The notes: generated by a model from the letters alone, not told the origin. A stretch of 64,000 nt of DNA from Pomphorhynchus laevis (GCA_012934845.2 WNNJ02001212.1:57774-121773), one strand, 5' to 3'. Shown: positions 30,701 through 41,089, counted from the stretch's first letter. A program made the numbers and translations.

Positions 30701-31439
30701 AATAATTATTACTAATTATTTTTAATTTGTGTAGAATTTGTTCACATGCCAAAATATAGTCATTTTATTTTAAAATTTATTTCTTGGGTTATTCTAAAAG
30801 AATATTTTAGCTATGCAAGCAAAAATTTGGTTTTAATACATGCAATAAAATTTTTAAAAATAGTAAAAATAAACGGTCATTGGAATAAAGTAAAAATAAA
30901 CGGTCATTGGAAGAGAGTAGGGTAAAAACAAACGTTGATTTGAATAAAATATTTAATAATAGAGGTGCATACTTTCTATTGGACAAAATTTATTTACAAC
31001 GAATAATCGAAAATTTCTAATTGGCAAACTCTCATCAAGTTTCGCCACTTTCAATGCTCTTTACACAACACAGCAGCAAAACCAGATACGGTTTAGGCTA
31101 AGCGGTATATTCGTTTGTTAATATATCAAACAACACAGTTCAGTCGGAAAGCGGCGTGTTGGATTGGTTAGGGGGCTCAGATCCCCCTGGATCTGAGGCC
31201 ATGAAGAAGTTTCAAGAAGACTCCTAGGTGAAGTTGAAGAAGATTATTTGATTTCTATTGACTACTGTCTGATTTTTGATGTTTTGGTTGATGTGTCTCT
31301 CATTATACATTTTTGTATTTAGAAAATCATTATTTATTTAAAAAGGACGGTATATTATTCACACTCTAACCATACAAAACAATAACCATACAATATGGTC
31401 CGCCAATTACCTCTTTTTATAGAATTAGTGGATTAATAA
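30701..31439. other. No gene seen
   Basis: AT-rich. It includes a direct repeat TAAAAATAAACGGTCATTGG near 30865-30912 and a small palindrome around 31180 (TCAGATCC with GGATCTGA). Confidence 0.5.
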
Positions 31440-31870
31440 TAATACAATAATTTATTTAACGTGGCAAATGCGTGCAAAATGCACGCTTACATGACCACTA
31501 ACAAACAAAAAAAGAACATCAAAAGTCACAGATAATTAGTTAATTGTTGAAATGGAATTGGATTTGGCGTTTGAAGCACGGCATAGATGTTGATTGGCGA
31601 ATATAAATAGGCAGTTGATTCCACAAGAGAGGAGCAGCCACAACGAAGGAGCGGAAGCCAAAAGAGGTAGAGTAGTTTGGGACATGTAAAAGAAGGGAAT
31701 TACGGGAACGCAGAGCACAATACACAGTACGAGAATTGTCGAGAAAAGGAAGGATGAGAAATGAAGAGGTATGAGAAGTTATAAGGCGAAAAGCAATGAT
31801 AAGAAGACGAATTTGAACACGACAATAAATGGTAGGCCAATCAAGAGAAACAAGATAGTAGGATGTATGA

Positions 31871-32650
31871 TCAAAACGACGAAGACGGAGGAGAACTCGA
31901 ACGGCAGCGTTGATGATGCGTTGTGATGCGTTGTAAAGGAAGAAGAGTGGATTTAGGTGAGTTGGAAAATAGACTAAGAGAGTAATCAAGTCTTGAGAAA
32001 AGAAGAGAAGATATGAGAGTCATACAAGAAGGGAAATCGATCAATCTACGAACTTGACGGAGATTGCGGAGTATCAAGGTAGATGAGCGTACTTTATCAC
32101 TAACGAAAAGTTTAAGTGAAAGTCGGTTGTCGAAATGAAAGCCTAGGAAAACGAGATTATCAACGATAGGAAGAATTGTAGAATTTAGTGATACGGAAGG
32201 AGGTTCTACGCCGAAGCTTCGAGGTAGGATCCACATAATTTTAGATTTATCAGGATTCAGAGAAAGGCGAAGGGAAGAAAGATGGTTGGAAATTGAGACA
32301 AGACAGCTGCAAACAGAAACACTAAGATCATGAATACGATAAGCAGGTGCGTGAGCATAGATGACAATGTCATCAGCATATTGCATAACATGGAAGTTAA
32401 ATTTATGATAAATCGAAGACAAGTCACCGAGAAGAAGAGAGAAAAGCATAGGGCCTAATACGGAGCCTTGTGGAACACCGGACGAAATGGACGAAGGATG
32501 AGAGAGAAGAGTTAGAATATACGCGAAATGTACGGTTTGACAGATATGAAGAAAACCATGATACAGTGGGTAAAGAGAAGCCATAATCATGACGAAGGCG
32601 ATGTAGAAGAATCGAGTGATCGACGATGTCAAAAGCATACGATAGATCAA
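31871..32650 (-). CDS. LINE ORF2, reverse transcriptase palm and thumb
   Basis: The frame continues where 32424-33938 ends: SSISSGVPQGSVLGPMLF, then MQYADDIVIYAHAP (catalytic YADD), LNPDKSKIMWILP, LGFHFDNRLSL. After about 31950 it runs into another frame; the C-terminal part (WNQLPIYIRQSTSMPCFK) lies in 31540-31989. Two frame breaks therefore separate the ORF2 parts in this copy. Confidence 0.85.
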   Translation of the reverse strand: MIYRMLLTSSITRFFYIAFVMIMASLYPLYHGFLHICQTVHFAYILTLLSHPSSISSGVPQGSVLGPMLFSLLLGDLSSIYHKFNFHVMQYADDIVIYAHAPAYRIHDLSVSVCSCLVSISNHLSSLRLSLNPDKSKIMWILPRSFGVEPPSVSLNSTILPIVDNLVFLGFHFDNRLSLKLFVSDKVRSSTLILRNLRQVRRLIDFPSCMTLISSLLFSRLDYSLSLFSNSPKSTLLPLQRITTHHQRCRSSSPPSSSF

Positions 32651-33938
32651 GAGAAACTATGACACTACATAATTTATGATCGCGCGAGATGAGTAAGTCA
32701 TTATAAACTTTAAGACAGGCAATTTCAGTAGAGTGATTAGAGCGAAAAGCGGCTTGGAAGGGAGGAAACAAGTTAGAGGAAAAGAGATATGTATTAACTT
32801 GCTTGAGAACGAGACGCTCTAGGAGTTTAGAGAGGGTTGGGAGAAGTGAGATTGGACGGTACGAAGATAGTAGTGAGGAGTCAAGAGATTGCTTTTTGAT
32901 GAGAGGACGAACAGTGGCGCATTTCCAGATGGAAGGAAATGTACGGCTAAGGATGGACGAGTTGAACAATGTGGTTAGGAAGGGTGAGATAGAGGAGCAG
33001 ATATTTTTAAGCAAGTGAGTGGGAATTGGGTCAGAAGGAGAGGTTTTATTAGGTAATAACAGCAGAACCGAAGAAACTTCATCAGACGAAACGGGAAGAA
33101 GGTGGAATAGTTCTGGGAGGGAAGTATTTGAAGAGGAGAGTGGGTACAAGGGGGCTACGGGTAGTAGGGAAAGTAGATTAGATAGCTTAGTTTGTAGATA
33201 AGAAGAAAAATCATCAGGATTTATATTACAAGAAGTAGATGATCGTGAAAGAATCGAGTTTAAGATTTTCCAATGAGATTTAGAGTTGGAAGATGACTCG
33301 AGTTGATTTCGCCAAAAGATAGTACGTTTAGTACGTATAAGAATGAGATGTGAACGGCGTAGAGAAAAGTAAGAATCACGGAGATTTGGAGGGACTGAGT
33401 TGGGAGAACTTTTAAGAAAGCGATTATACACACGAAAAATGTGACGGAGTCGACGCTTAGAAAGACTACAGTCAGAATCGAACCAGGGAGCATGGCGCAA
33501 GCGCTGAGAGCGTCGGAGTCGACTAGGCCGAAGTTTATTGATAATAGACATAAGTTCAGAATCGAACAGAATACAGAGATCATCGGGAGAGAGATAGTTA
33601 AGAGGAAGTGAAAAGAGTGAAGAATTGAGTAAGGCTGTGCAGAGAATAGGGATATCGAGAAGCTTCCAGGGTCGACTTGGTGTGGATATTGGTGGAGGCG
33701 GAGAAGGAAGATGGGGACGAGTAAGAGTAAGAGTGACAAGGAAATGATCGGACAAACCGGGATCAGTAATTGACAAGGAAGTATAGTCATTGAAGCAGAT
33801 AGGTACAGCAATGATGTCGAGAGCACCGCCGAGAATATGAGTTGGGCTTGTTGAAAGTAATTTATAGTTAAAATCAGAAAAAAGATTAGTTAAAGTATTA
33901 GTTAAAGGTTTACGGTATAACGTTGAACAATAATGCAA
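32424..33938 (-). CDS. LINE ORF2, endonuclease end to first reverse transcriptase Asp
   Basis: A clean 504-codon frame: end of the endonuclease (ILGGALDIIAVP, DPGLSDHFLV), linker, then reverse transcriptase fingers (DPIPTHLLKN, YRPISLLPTLSKLLERLVLK, FQAAFRSNHSTE) and VSLDLSYAFDIVDHS with the first catalytic Asp. The frame leaves the domain in a TC-rich stretch before GVPQGS, at exactly the same place as in the 49393-50400 frame of the other copy. The initial Met is internal and not a natural start. Confidence 0.85.
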   Translation of the reverse strand: MHYCSTLYRKPLTNTLTNLFSDFNYKLLSTSPTHILGGALDIIAVPICFNDYTSLSITDPGLSDHFLVTLTLTRPHLPSPPPPISTPSRPWKLLDIPILCTALLNSSLFSLPLNYLSPDDLCILFDSELMSIINKLRPSRLRRSQRLRHAPWFDSDCSLSKRRLRHIFRVYNRFLKSSPNSVPPNLRDSYFSLRRSHLILIRTKRTIFWRNQLESSSNSKSHWKILNSILSRSSTSCNINPDDFSSYLQTKLSNLLSLLPVAPLYPLSSSNTSLPELFHLLPVSSDEVSSVLLLLPNKTSPSDPIPTHLLKNICSSISPFLTTLFNSSILSRTFPSIWKCATVRPLIKKQSLDSSLLSSYRPISLLPTLSKLLERLVLKQVNTYLFSSNLFPPFQAAFRSNHSTEIACLKVYNDLLISRDHKLCSVIVSLDLSYAFDIVDHSILLHRLRHDYGFSLPTVSWFSSYLSNRTFRVYSNSSLSSFVHFVRCSTRLRIRPYAFLSSSR

Positions 33939-33964
33939 TTCATTAAAATTATTAGAATACTATA

Positions 33965-34395
33965 ACACTTTGAAAATTTAGTAATTTAAATAGTCTTTTT
34001 AGTAGTCATAACACATAATATGTTTGAATGAATAGAAACTGCTGTGTTATAAGGTTCCGGTACCATAAAGATTCACATGAATGTGAAATTTCATAGTTTT
34101 TTATATATTTTTAGTACACCGACATAAGATTTTCTTTTTCTTGTAAAAATTTACTGTTACTTATTAACGACTTCAAACGCTTAAATATTTATTTAGCACT
34201 TAATAAATGTATCTTTAATATCTCAATAAAATTATTCAAATAACCTATAAAAATAATATAATTGTATTTTTAATACTTTAAATGTGTTTTGTATAAAATA
34301 AATTAGGTGTAAATAGTTTAACCAGATAATTTCTCAATATTTTTGATTTTTTCTTCATATATTTAATATTTTGAATTTGTACAAGGCAATAATAG
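33965..34395. promoter_or_regulatory. Upstream region of the FKBP-TPR gene
   Basis: AT-rich, no open frame. It must hold the promoter or an upstream exon. AATAATAG directly before the ATG could be a splice acceptor, so an upstream non-coding exon is possible. No element could be assigned with certainty. Confidence 0.3.
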
Positions 34396-35427
34396 ATGGA
34401 AGAATGTAATGAGGGAATTGGTGATTACACAGGAGAGCCAATAGAATTAAGAGAGCTTATGAATGGACTGCACATAAGCATAAACGAAGCGATACCAGTA
34501 ATAAACAATATTTCGGAAAGTTTATTACCTAGATCACATATTTATGAAGGTGAAGATTTCAGTGAACTCATCGTGGAAATGAAGTCGCTTACCAACGATC
34601 AAGGTGTTTGGAAGAAAGTTGTTAAAGCTGGACAGATTTCAAGGGATCACCCTAATATAGATGATAAGAATCTCTGGGTGTCTGTTAAATATTCTGGATA
34701 TATTGAAAATTGTCTGGAGTCATTCGATATCGCAGAGCGACCAAGATTGTTTTATCCACAACAGGATACATTAGTGAAAGGCTTTAGCATCGCATTATCT
34801 TCAATGCATCCCTTAGAGCATTCACTGTTCATTTTCAGACCTGATTATTTCTTTGGTGAATTAGGCTGTGAACCTCGCATCCCGAAAGGTGGATGCAGCG
34901 CACTATTTTATATTGAATTGATTGATTACGGAGATAGCAATATATCGTTAATGGATAATAATAACAAAGACGTTGTTCATGATTTAAAGTCTGAAATTGT
35001 ATACGTTCAAGAACTTCAACAAAGAGGAAATGAATTGTTTCGGAAAGAAAATTTTAAAGAGGCCAGTTACGCGTATTCTAAAGCAATTAATTTTCTAGAG
35101 TCGCGAAATGCATTAAATAAGGATGAACGCGAACTAATTGACAAACGTCTGTTACCTTTGTATTTAAATGCACAACAAACTGCCTTGATGCGTGGTCGTT
35201 GTCCGTATGCGATAACTCTTGGAAAAAGTGCGCTTAATATTGACCAAAATAGCATTAAAGCCTTATACCGTTTGGGTATTGCGTATCGACAACTGTCAAA
35301 ATTTTCGAGTGCAAAATATTACCTGGATAGAGTGCTAAAGATAGAGCCACACAACAAGGCCATATCCCATCAAATCTATTTAACTAAACAACGAGTTACA
35401 GGAGCATATAGTGATGAAATTAGATAA
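34396..35427 (+). CDS. FKBP-TPR co-chaperone, FKBP6/shutdown type
   Basis: A 343-residue protein in one exon. An FKBP-like domain covers about 92-178 (VSVKYSGYIEN, LVKGFSIALSSM, FRPDYFFGELGCEPRIPKG, ALFYIELIDY), followed by TPR repeats at about 205-325 (RGNELFRKENFKEASYAYSK, IKALYRLGIAYRQLSKFSSA). This order is that of FKBP6 and insect Shutdown, Hsp90 co-chaperones needed for loading piRNA into PIWI proteins. The usual FKBP active-site Trp (VIKGW) is Phe here, in line with the lost isomerase activity of this family. It is shorter than Drosophila Shutdown (455). A poly(A) signal AATAAA lies at 35561-35566. LINE copies flank it on the left and a mariner on the right. Confidence 0.8.
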   Translation: MEECNEGIGDYTGEPIELRELMNGLHISINEAIPVINNISESLLPRSHIYEGEDFSELIVEMKSLTNDQGVWKKVVKAGQISRDHPNIDDKNLWVSVKYSGYIENCLESFDIAERPRLFYPQQDTLVKGFSIALSSMHPLEHSLFIFRPDYFFGELGCEPRIPKGGCSALFYIELIDYGDSNISLMDNNNKDVVHDLKSEIVYVQELQQRGNELFRKENFKEASYAYSKAINFLESRNALNKDERELIDKRLLPLYLNAQQTALMRGRCPYAITLGKSALNIDQNSIKALYRLGIAYRQLSKFSSAKYYLDRVLKIEPHNKAISHQIYLTKQRVTGAYSDEIR

Positions 35428-35560
35428 GTTTGAATATCATTAATATTGCATCATTGACTGATAAAAGCGAATGTATATTATTGATTGCTGTTCCAATCAC
35501 TGTTATATCGATTCACAAATAGAAATATATTTGTTACATACGGAAAATATGTAATTTAAG

Positions 35561-35566
35561 AATAAA
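35561..35566 (+). terminator. Poly(A) signal of the FKBP-TPR gene
   Basis: AATAAA 134 bp after the stop codon, in an AT-rich 3' region with no other open frame. Confidence 0.55.
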
Positions 35567-35759
35567 CAATTTTATACAGGAAAAACGAACCACATTCTTA
35601 GTTAATCCGCATTTAAAATTATTTTAGTTTGTTTTAGAAACCATATTTTTTAAATATATTTGATCTATTTATGTTAATATATATTTTGTTAATATCAAAT
35701 ATATTAAATTGTAAAACTATTTTCATATGCAAATCCGCATATGAAAACTTGTTAATGAA

Positions 35760-36310
35760 AACTTATTTCTGCATATGCATTACTCGTCAGTAGAATGAAG
35801 TAGCCACTGGTCGTTTCGGTTGCCAGTGAGTAATTCATTCTACTGAGAAGTTTTACCGAGTATTCCATCATTTCGATGCTGAAGTGGTAATCTAGAAGTG
35901 AAATGAATACTGTAGTTCGTTGATTAAAGCCAATTTCAATCGGCAACTAAAATGAATACATAATAAATTTCACTCGGAATTCTGACCGTTGTTTCATTTC
36001 GCACAGCCGGACATAACTTCTGTATGCCGAATCCAGTTTTAGATCCAACGAATGAAGCGAACAGTCAGCAACAACCTCTGCTGTGTAGATAAGGATGGTC
36101 TGCACAGCAAATTTTCTGGTTCGGGAGCGAAAGCCTCAGACGTATAAGCAATGTGTCGGCAATGCCTTCATTTACAATGTCACACAGGCAAACGAAACGA
36201 CCAGTGGGTACTTCATTCTACTGAATAGTGTTGCCAGGTACTCAATCATTTCGATGGTGAATAAGTCTTCTAGAAGTGACATTGAGCCTGCAGTTCGTTG
36301 ACCAAAGAAA
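35760..36310. repeat. Decayed copies of the hammerhead repeat, both orientations
   Basis: On the minus strand near 35784-35835 GGCAACCGAAACGACCA and CTACTGACGA are kept but the GUC strand is lost. On the plus strand about 36182-36285 carries GGCAAAC GAAACGACCA, CTGAATA, GTTGCC and GTCTTCTAGAAGTGA, with a damaged core. The rest (GACACACTG-like and CAACCTCTGC words) matches the 380-bp satellite unit. Confidence 0.7.
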
Positions 36311-36398
36311 GTTTCAATCAGCAGCTATATATACGAGGGTTGCCTTTTATATTTCGGGATTAGAGAACAAAAACAAATATTAATCATCGAAAATCACA

Positions 36399-37077
36399 TT
36401 ATTGTTTTTCAAAATATTCCCCATGAAGATCTATACACTTTTGCATGCGTTTGAACCAATTGTCGAAGCACTTTTTCCACTCAGATTGAGGTATCTCTAA
36501 AACATGCATTCTGAATGCAGCAACCGCTTCTTCAGGTGTCGAAAAACGTTGACCTCTCAGTTTGTTTTTTACGTGCGGGAATAAAAAGAAGTCATTTGGT
36601 GAAAGGTCAGGACTATATGGCGGATGACTCATCAAATCGATGTTTTGGGTGCTCAAAAATGCAGTTGTTTGAGCCGATGTGTGAGAGCTCGCATTGTCGT
36701 GGTGTAGAGTGATCCGTCTTCGGCGGTTGGTTTTCCTGATTTCTTGGAGGACAACTGGCAAACAGATTGTTGTATACCACTCATAATTGACTGTTCTGCG
36801 TTGTTCTAGTGGTACGGCTGCGACATGTCCAGTTTTTCCGAAAAAAACATGCGACCATTTGCTTGGAAGTGCTTCGTGCGCGAACAACTTTTGTTGGATT
36901 TGGCTCATCTTGAAACACCCATACAGTCGACTGCTGTTTACTTTCGGGCTCATACGCGTAAATCCACGATTCATCACCTGTCACGATGTCATAGACGTGT
37001 TTTGAAGCACCGCAATTGTATTTTTTGATCATTTCTTTAGACCAATCGACACGAGCCTTTTTTTGAGCGATTGACAA
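36399..37077 (-). pseudogene. mariner transposase, catalytic part
   Basis: TGDESWIYAYEPE has the first catalytic Asp; after a one-base change in a run of seven T near 36835 the frame goes on with GKTGHVAAVPLEQRR, HHDNASSHTSA (second Asp) and PYSPDLSPNDFFLFP (third Asp). Thirty-four residues lie between the second and third Asp, the mariner D34D signature. The WFKRMQKCIDLHGEYFEKQ end is intact. Confidence 0.92.
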
Positions 37078-37451
37078 ATTGTGTGGGATCCAACGCGAAC
37101 AATTTTTTTGACAGTTAAATGTTCATGCAATATTGAGTGTATGCTGGTCCCACTAATGCCTAAGGTTGTCTCTATCTCACGATAGGTCACATGACGATCT
37201 TGCAATATGAGTTCGCGCACAGCATCAATGTTTTTCGGAACAACAACTGATTTTGGACGACCTTCACGAAACTCGTCTTGGAGTGAACTCCAACTACGAT
37301 TGAATTCACCATACCATCGATAAACACTGGTCCTTGATGGAGCTTCATCGTCAAAAGTTGAATTAAGTTCATTCATGCACTGCTGCTGAGTTAATCCACG
37401 TCGAAAGTTGTAAAAAATAATCGCACGAAAATGTTCACGATTTAATTCCAT
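37029..37451 (-). pseudogene. mariner transposase, N-terminal part
   Basis: Starts MELNREHFRAIIFYNFRRGL, a helix-turn-helix region with YRWYGEFNR and EGRPKS, typical of mariner. The frame is left at about 37105, where one T is missing in KKI-C (an ATTTGT-type site reads ATTGT), so the following RWIPHNL part lies in the next frame. Confidence 0.9.
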
Positions 37452-37629
37452 TCTTGGGGACAGATAAATCTTTTAATTTACTGTAAAGAACACCAATAGC
37501 GCTCGTATGTCAAAACGTTCTGAGTACGTATAACCTCAAAAACTTCTAACTTTACGATAGAGTTGTCAGTTGACAGATTGCAACAGCAGGGTTGCCAAAT
37601 CCCGAATTATAAAAGGCAACCCTCGTATA

Positions 37630-38580
37630 TGATAATTCTGGATTCGTAGCCTAGCACTCAAGAGCGCAAGTACGGAGAGCGACAGCTCGAATCTTTGATG
37701 AGTCAAATTTCAAAAGGAGAAGAGTTGGTAGTTAGCCTTCTGACTAGCCAGGGTCTACCAACATGTGGCAAGAAGCGGGCGAAACGAAAACGGCTGTGGC
37801 CATGGTGCCGTTAGTAGTCAGGGTGTATGGAATTGGATATCATGAAGGAATAATTCTGTAGCTGGTTTTCAATACGAAAGTCACCTTGTGTGACTTAGCA
37901 ACTATTCAATAGATAAATAAGAATCTATCAAAGGATCACTAGTCCGATTTCAATCGATCTTCATGATCTCGTAGGAAACAATCTATATATAATGGTGTTG
38001 CATGTTAGTTGATAATGGTGTATATATAATTGTGTTGCTTGCTAGCTCGTTGATCGAAGCCATATTCAATCGGCAGCTACATTGAATTATATAAATAAAT
38101 ATATATAAGAAATATATATATTTCTTATATATACTTACTCAATATATAATATATATACTTAAGTAAGTATATATAGATTATATATCTAATATATAGTAAG
38201 TATATATAATTAATATATATCTATATATACTTTAGTAAGTATATATATAATAAGTATATATAATCTTATATATACTTACTCAATATTGAATCGGTATTGC
38301 TCGAGATTGCGAATAGCAATTCTTTCCATATGTTTGAGTAAGTTTTTGAATCGAGCATATTCTTCAGCCTGCAAACTCTCTATTCGCAATCTTGAGAAAT
38401 ACCGATTCAAACAAAACCTTAAGATTACATAGAAAGAATTGATTCACTCAATATCGGTTTCTTACAGTCAAGCATCCGAAAGTTTGATCCTCTGGTTGTT
38501 AATGATGGTTTGCATTGCAAAATGTAGGATTTAAGAGCTAACGCCTTCCACAATTTCAGCTAAATGTCGGAAATACATTT
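37630..38580. other. Repeat-rich spacer with AT palindromes
   Basis: No gene. 38095-38290 is a patchwork of TATATACTTA words in both orientations that can form many hairpins. 38290-38400 contains GAATCGGTATT..TCGAGATTGCGAATAGCAAT and its inverse, again part of the dispersed repeat family. Confidence 0.5.
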
Positions 38581-38590
38581 TTGTCACAGA

Positions 38591-38665
38591 GGCAACCGAA
38601 ACGGCGTGTGATAGCTTATCTTTCTGACGATGACTGCCGGCTATCACATGACCGTCTAGGAGTGA
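38591..38665 (+). ncRNA. Permuted hammerhead ribozyme candidate
   Basis: GGCAAC C GAA (38591-38600), ACGG CG TGTGATAG, CTTATCTTT, CTGACGA (38624-38630), TGACTGCC, GG, CTATCACA TGA CCGT, C (GUC at 38654-38656), TAGGAGTGA. Stem III pairs ACGG with CCGU and UGUGAUAG with CUAUCACA; compared with the satellite both sides changed together. Stem I is weaker (A-U, G-U, G-C, A-U, bulged G, U-A, G-U, A-U) and stem II keeps only GGCA/UGCC. Confidence 0.65.
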
Positions 38666-38784
38666 CGAGAGTTGCAGACTGAAGAATATGCTCGATTCAA
38701 AAACTTACTCAAACACATAAATAATCAAGAATTTTGCCATTATTGATGAATTCGAGAATCAAAATACAAGAATTTTGACTTTAT

Positions 38785-39720
38785 ATGATGGTGTTGCTTG
38801 TTAGACTGGACTTTGGTTCACGACTTTCAGTCACCATGCCACTTCTAGACGACCACTTCAACATCGAATTGATGGAGTATTTGTCAACACTCATCAGTAG
38901 AATGAAGTATCCTCTGGTCGTTTCGGTTGCCTGTGTGACATTGGGAATAAAGGCGTTTCCGACACTGCTTAATTGTCTGAGGCTTACGTTATTTTCCAGA
39001 TCGAATTGCTGTGCGAACCATCCTTAAACACTAGCCAGAGATTGTTGCTGAATTGTCACTGCACTCGTTAGATCTTTAATGGATACGGCAGGTATAATAG
39101 TAGTGCACGGATGTGCTGGGTAAACAACGGTCCAGGATTTCTTACGAAATACGGCATTTTTAGAAAATTGTGTTGATTGTTAGGCTGGACTTTAATTCTC
39201 GACTTTCAGTCACCATGTCACTTCTAGATGACCACTTCAGCATCGAAATGATTGAGTGCCCGGTAACACTCATTGGTAGAATAATGTACCAACTGGTCGT
39301 TTCGAGTGCCTGTGTGACATTGTGAATTAAGGCGTTTTCGACACTGCTCAATTGTCTGAGGCTTACGCCCTTTACCACATCGAATTGCCGGACCATCCTT
39401 AAACACTAGGCAGAGGTTGTTGCTGAATTGTCACTGCACTTGTTGGTTCCTTAATGGATACGGCATGTATAATAGTACTGCACAGATGTGCTGAGTAGAC
39501 AACAGTTCAGGATTTCTTTCGAAATACGGCATTTATACTTAATAGTGTTGCTTGGTAAACTGAACTTTGATTCACGACTTTCAGTCACCATGTCACTTCT
39601 AGACGACCAATAAGTACCCGGCAACACTCATCAGTAGAATGAAGTACTCACTGGTCATTTCGGTTGCCTGTGTGACATTGTGAATGAAGGCGTTTCCGAC
39701 ACTGCTTAAACTGAGGCTCA
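38785..39720. repeat. Diverged tandem copies of the 380-bp unit
   Basis: About 2.5 head-to-tail copies with starts near 38785, 39165 and 39540. The first still has a good minus-strand hammerhead at 38839-38931 (stem II with one mismatch, GUC intact); the second and third have lost core bases or part of the element. These are older than the identical array at 21024. Confidence 0.85.
38839..38931 (-). ncRNA. Permuted hammerhead, diverged satellite copy
   Basis: GGCAAC C GAA ACGACCA, TTCATTCTA, CTGATGA, GTGTTGAC, TGGTCGT, C, TAGAAGTGG on the minus strand. Stem III is perfect; stem II has one mismatch. Confidence 0.6.
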
Positions 39721-39779
39721 CACTCTTTTACAATAATTGACATTTTAGGTAGAAGTGACAACAAACCATTTCAGCACAT

Positions 39780-40280
39780 CCGTACACTACTATTTTACTG
39801 CCGAGTACATCATCATTTTGTTGCTAAAGTGATCGTCTAGAAGTGACATGGTGACTGAAAGTCGTGAATCAAAGTCCAGTCTAACAAGCAACACCATTTT
39901 GTATAAATGCCGTATTTCGAAAGAAATCCTGGACCGTTGTCTACTCAGCACATCCGTGCACTACTATTATACATGCCGTATCCATTAAGGATCCAACGAG
40001 TGCAGCGACAATTAAGCAACAACACCTGCCTAGTGTTTAAGGATGGTTCGCACAGCAATTCGATCTGATAAAGAGCGTAAGCTTCAGACAATTGAGCAAA
40101 GTGTCGGAAACGCCTTCATTCACAATGTCACAAAGCAACCGAAACGACCAGTGGGTACTTCATTCTACTGATGAGTGTTGCCGGGTACTCAATCATTTCA
40201 ATGCTGAAGTGGTCTTCTAGAAGTTACATTGCGCTTAAAGTTGTGAATCAAAGTCCAGTCTAGCAAGCAACACTATTATA
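39780..40280. repeat. Inverted copies of the 380-bp unit
   Basis: Same unit in the opposite orientation to 38785-39720, so the whole 38785-40280 block is a large imperfect palindrome. The plus-strand hammerhead at about 40127-40222 has CTGATGA and GAAAC but GUC has become UUC and the base of stem III is lost. Confidence 0.8.
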
Positions 40281-40289
40281 TATGAAAAT

Positions 40290-40840
40290 TAATTTTAACC
40301 TTTGCTGTTGATCTAACTAGAGATCAATTATATTTTTTAAATATACTATAAAGTATGGTCAAAACAGGAGAAAATCTCAATTAATTTTTATTGACGCTTC
40401 GGCTACTACTTTTGCACAATTTAGTTAAGGCACGCACACAGACGACCGAATTTAGGCACTGCCAGGATCCTCATAAATGAATTCGGCCATTATACTGTAT
40501 TTACCAAATGATATTTGTAGGCACGACTAATTAACACAAGCAAGATATTAAATTTTATCTCAAACGGTTTCGCCCATCAGCTTTGTCCATTGTATATATT
40601 AACTTTCAAAGTATTAACGCAAAATACTTTTGTTAGCATCATCTTCTGTTAAAAAATACTGTATTTTTTGTTATGATGCTAACAGAAGTTAGCGAAATAT
40701 TAAAAATTAAAAGTTTTCCTTTTTTGATCATGCTCTCAAAATTCATTATATTATTAATATAGACCACTGTCGGGGATCCTCTTAAAGGAATTCATCTATT
40801 ATACTGTATTTATCAAATGATATTTGTAGACACGACTAAC
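40290..40840. other. Nested small repeats, hammerhead-like motif at 40671-40701
   Basis: GAATTC..CCATTATACTGTAT and ATGATATTTGTAG.CACGACTAA occur twice (40480-40530 and 40790-40830), flanking inserted sequence. Inside, plus strand 40671-40701 reads TTATGAT, GCTAAC, AGAA, GTTAGC, GAAATATT (stem II and GAA strand of a minimal hammerhead with a decayed core). On the minus strand near 40560-40595, AGCTGATGGGCGAAACC is another relic. Confidence 0.45.
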
Positions 40841-41085
40841 CTGATAGCATAGCAGTTCCTCCTGATGACCTCTAATCCTTATTCTTATATATCGTCCATT
40901 ATTTATTAGTCAATTCATAAAAATGACATTTATTTTAAATTTCAATTTTTTATTTTAACTTGATTTAAATTATAAAAAATCTTAAACAATTATTTATTTT
41001 ATTATTTAATTATAAAATTTTGATTTAGCATTATTGTTTTGTTTATTTTATAATTATATTAAATACGTAGACTCAGTTAGCAGAT
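40840..41085 (-). repeat. AT-rich interspersed repeat, copy 2
   Basis: Inverted relative to the copies at 29106 and 61945; shares TCATCAGGAGGAACTGCTAT-type start, ATTAGTCAATTCATAAAAAT and TACGTAGACTCAGTTAGC. Confidence 0.7.
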
Positions 41086-41089
41086 TTGA

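Larger units (their letters stand above)
31440..33960 (-). mobile_element. CR1/L2-like LINE, young 5'-truncated copy
   Basis: It starts inside the endonuclease domain at about 33960 and ends at a 3' tail of ATT-type repeats near 31435. Text is nearly the same as in the copy at 49000-51345. The 3' untranslated end has the hairpin GCGTGC/GCACGC at 31470-31486, matched by GCGTAC/GTACGC in the other copy. 5' truncation and a short-repeat tail are typical of CR1/L2 elements. It lies between the decayed region and the FKBP gene, pointing away from that gene. Confidence 0.9.
36334..37625 (-). mobile_element. mariner transposon, nearly intact
   Basis: Ends CGAGGGTTGCCTTTTATA and its inverse are flanked by TA on both sides; 1292 bp, the usual mariner length. 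The inner part of the terminal repeats differs slightly. The 350-codon transposase (37451 to 36399, minus) is complete except for two single-base changes of frame. Nearly all other sequence looks like an active-family consensus, so the insertion is young. It sits inside a copy of the 380-bp repeat family. Confidence 0.95.

Noticed and set aside
32803-33201. Minus- and plus-strand shadow frames that are the same in both young LINE copies (also 49623-50021)
   Set aside because: They are the reverse complement of conserved ORF2 sequence; conservation comes from the real frame.
38095-38290. TATATACTTA repeats as a possible CRISPR-like or iteron array
   Set aside because: Unit lengths and spacing are irregular, the sequence is low-complexity AT, and the setting is an animal genome.
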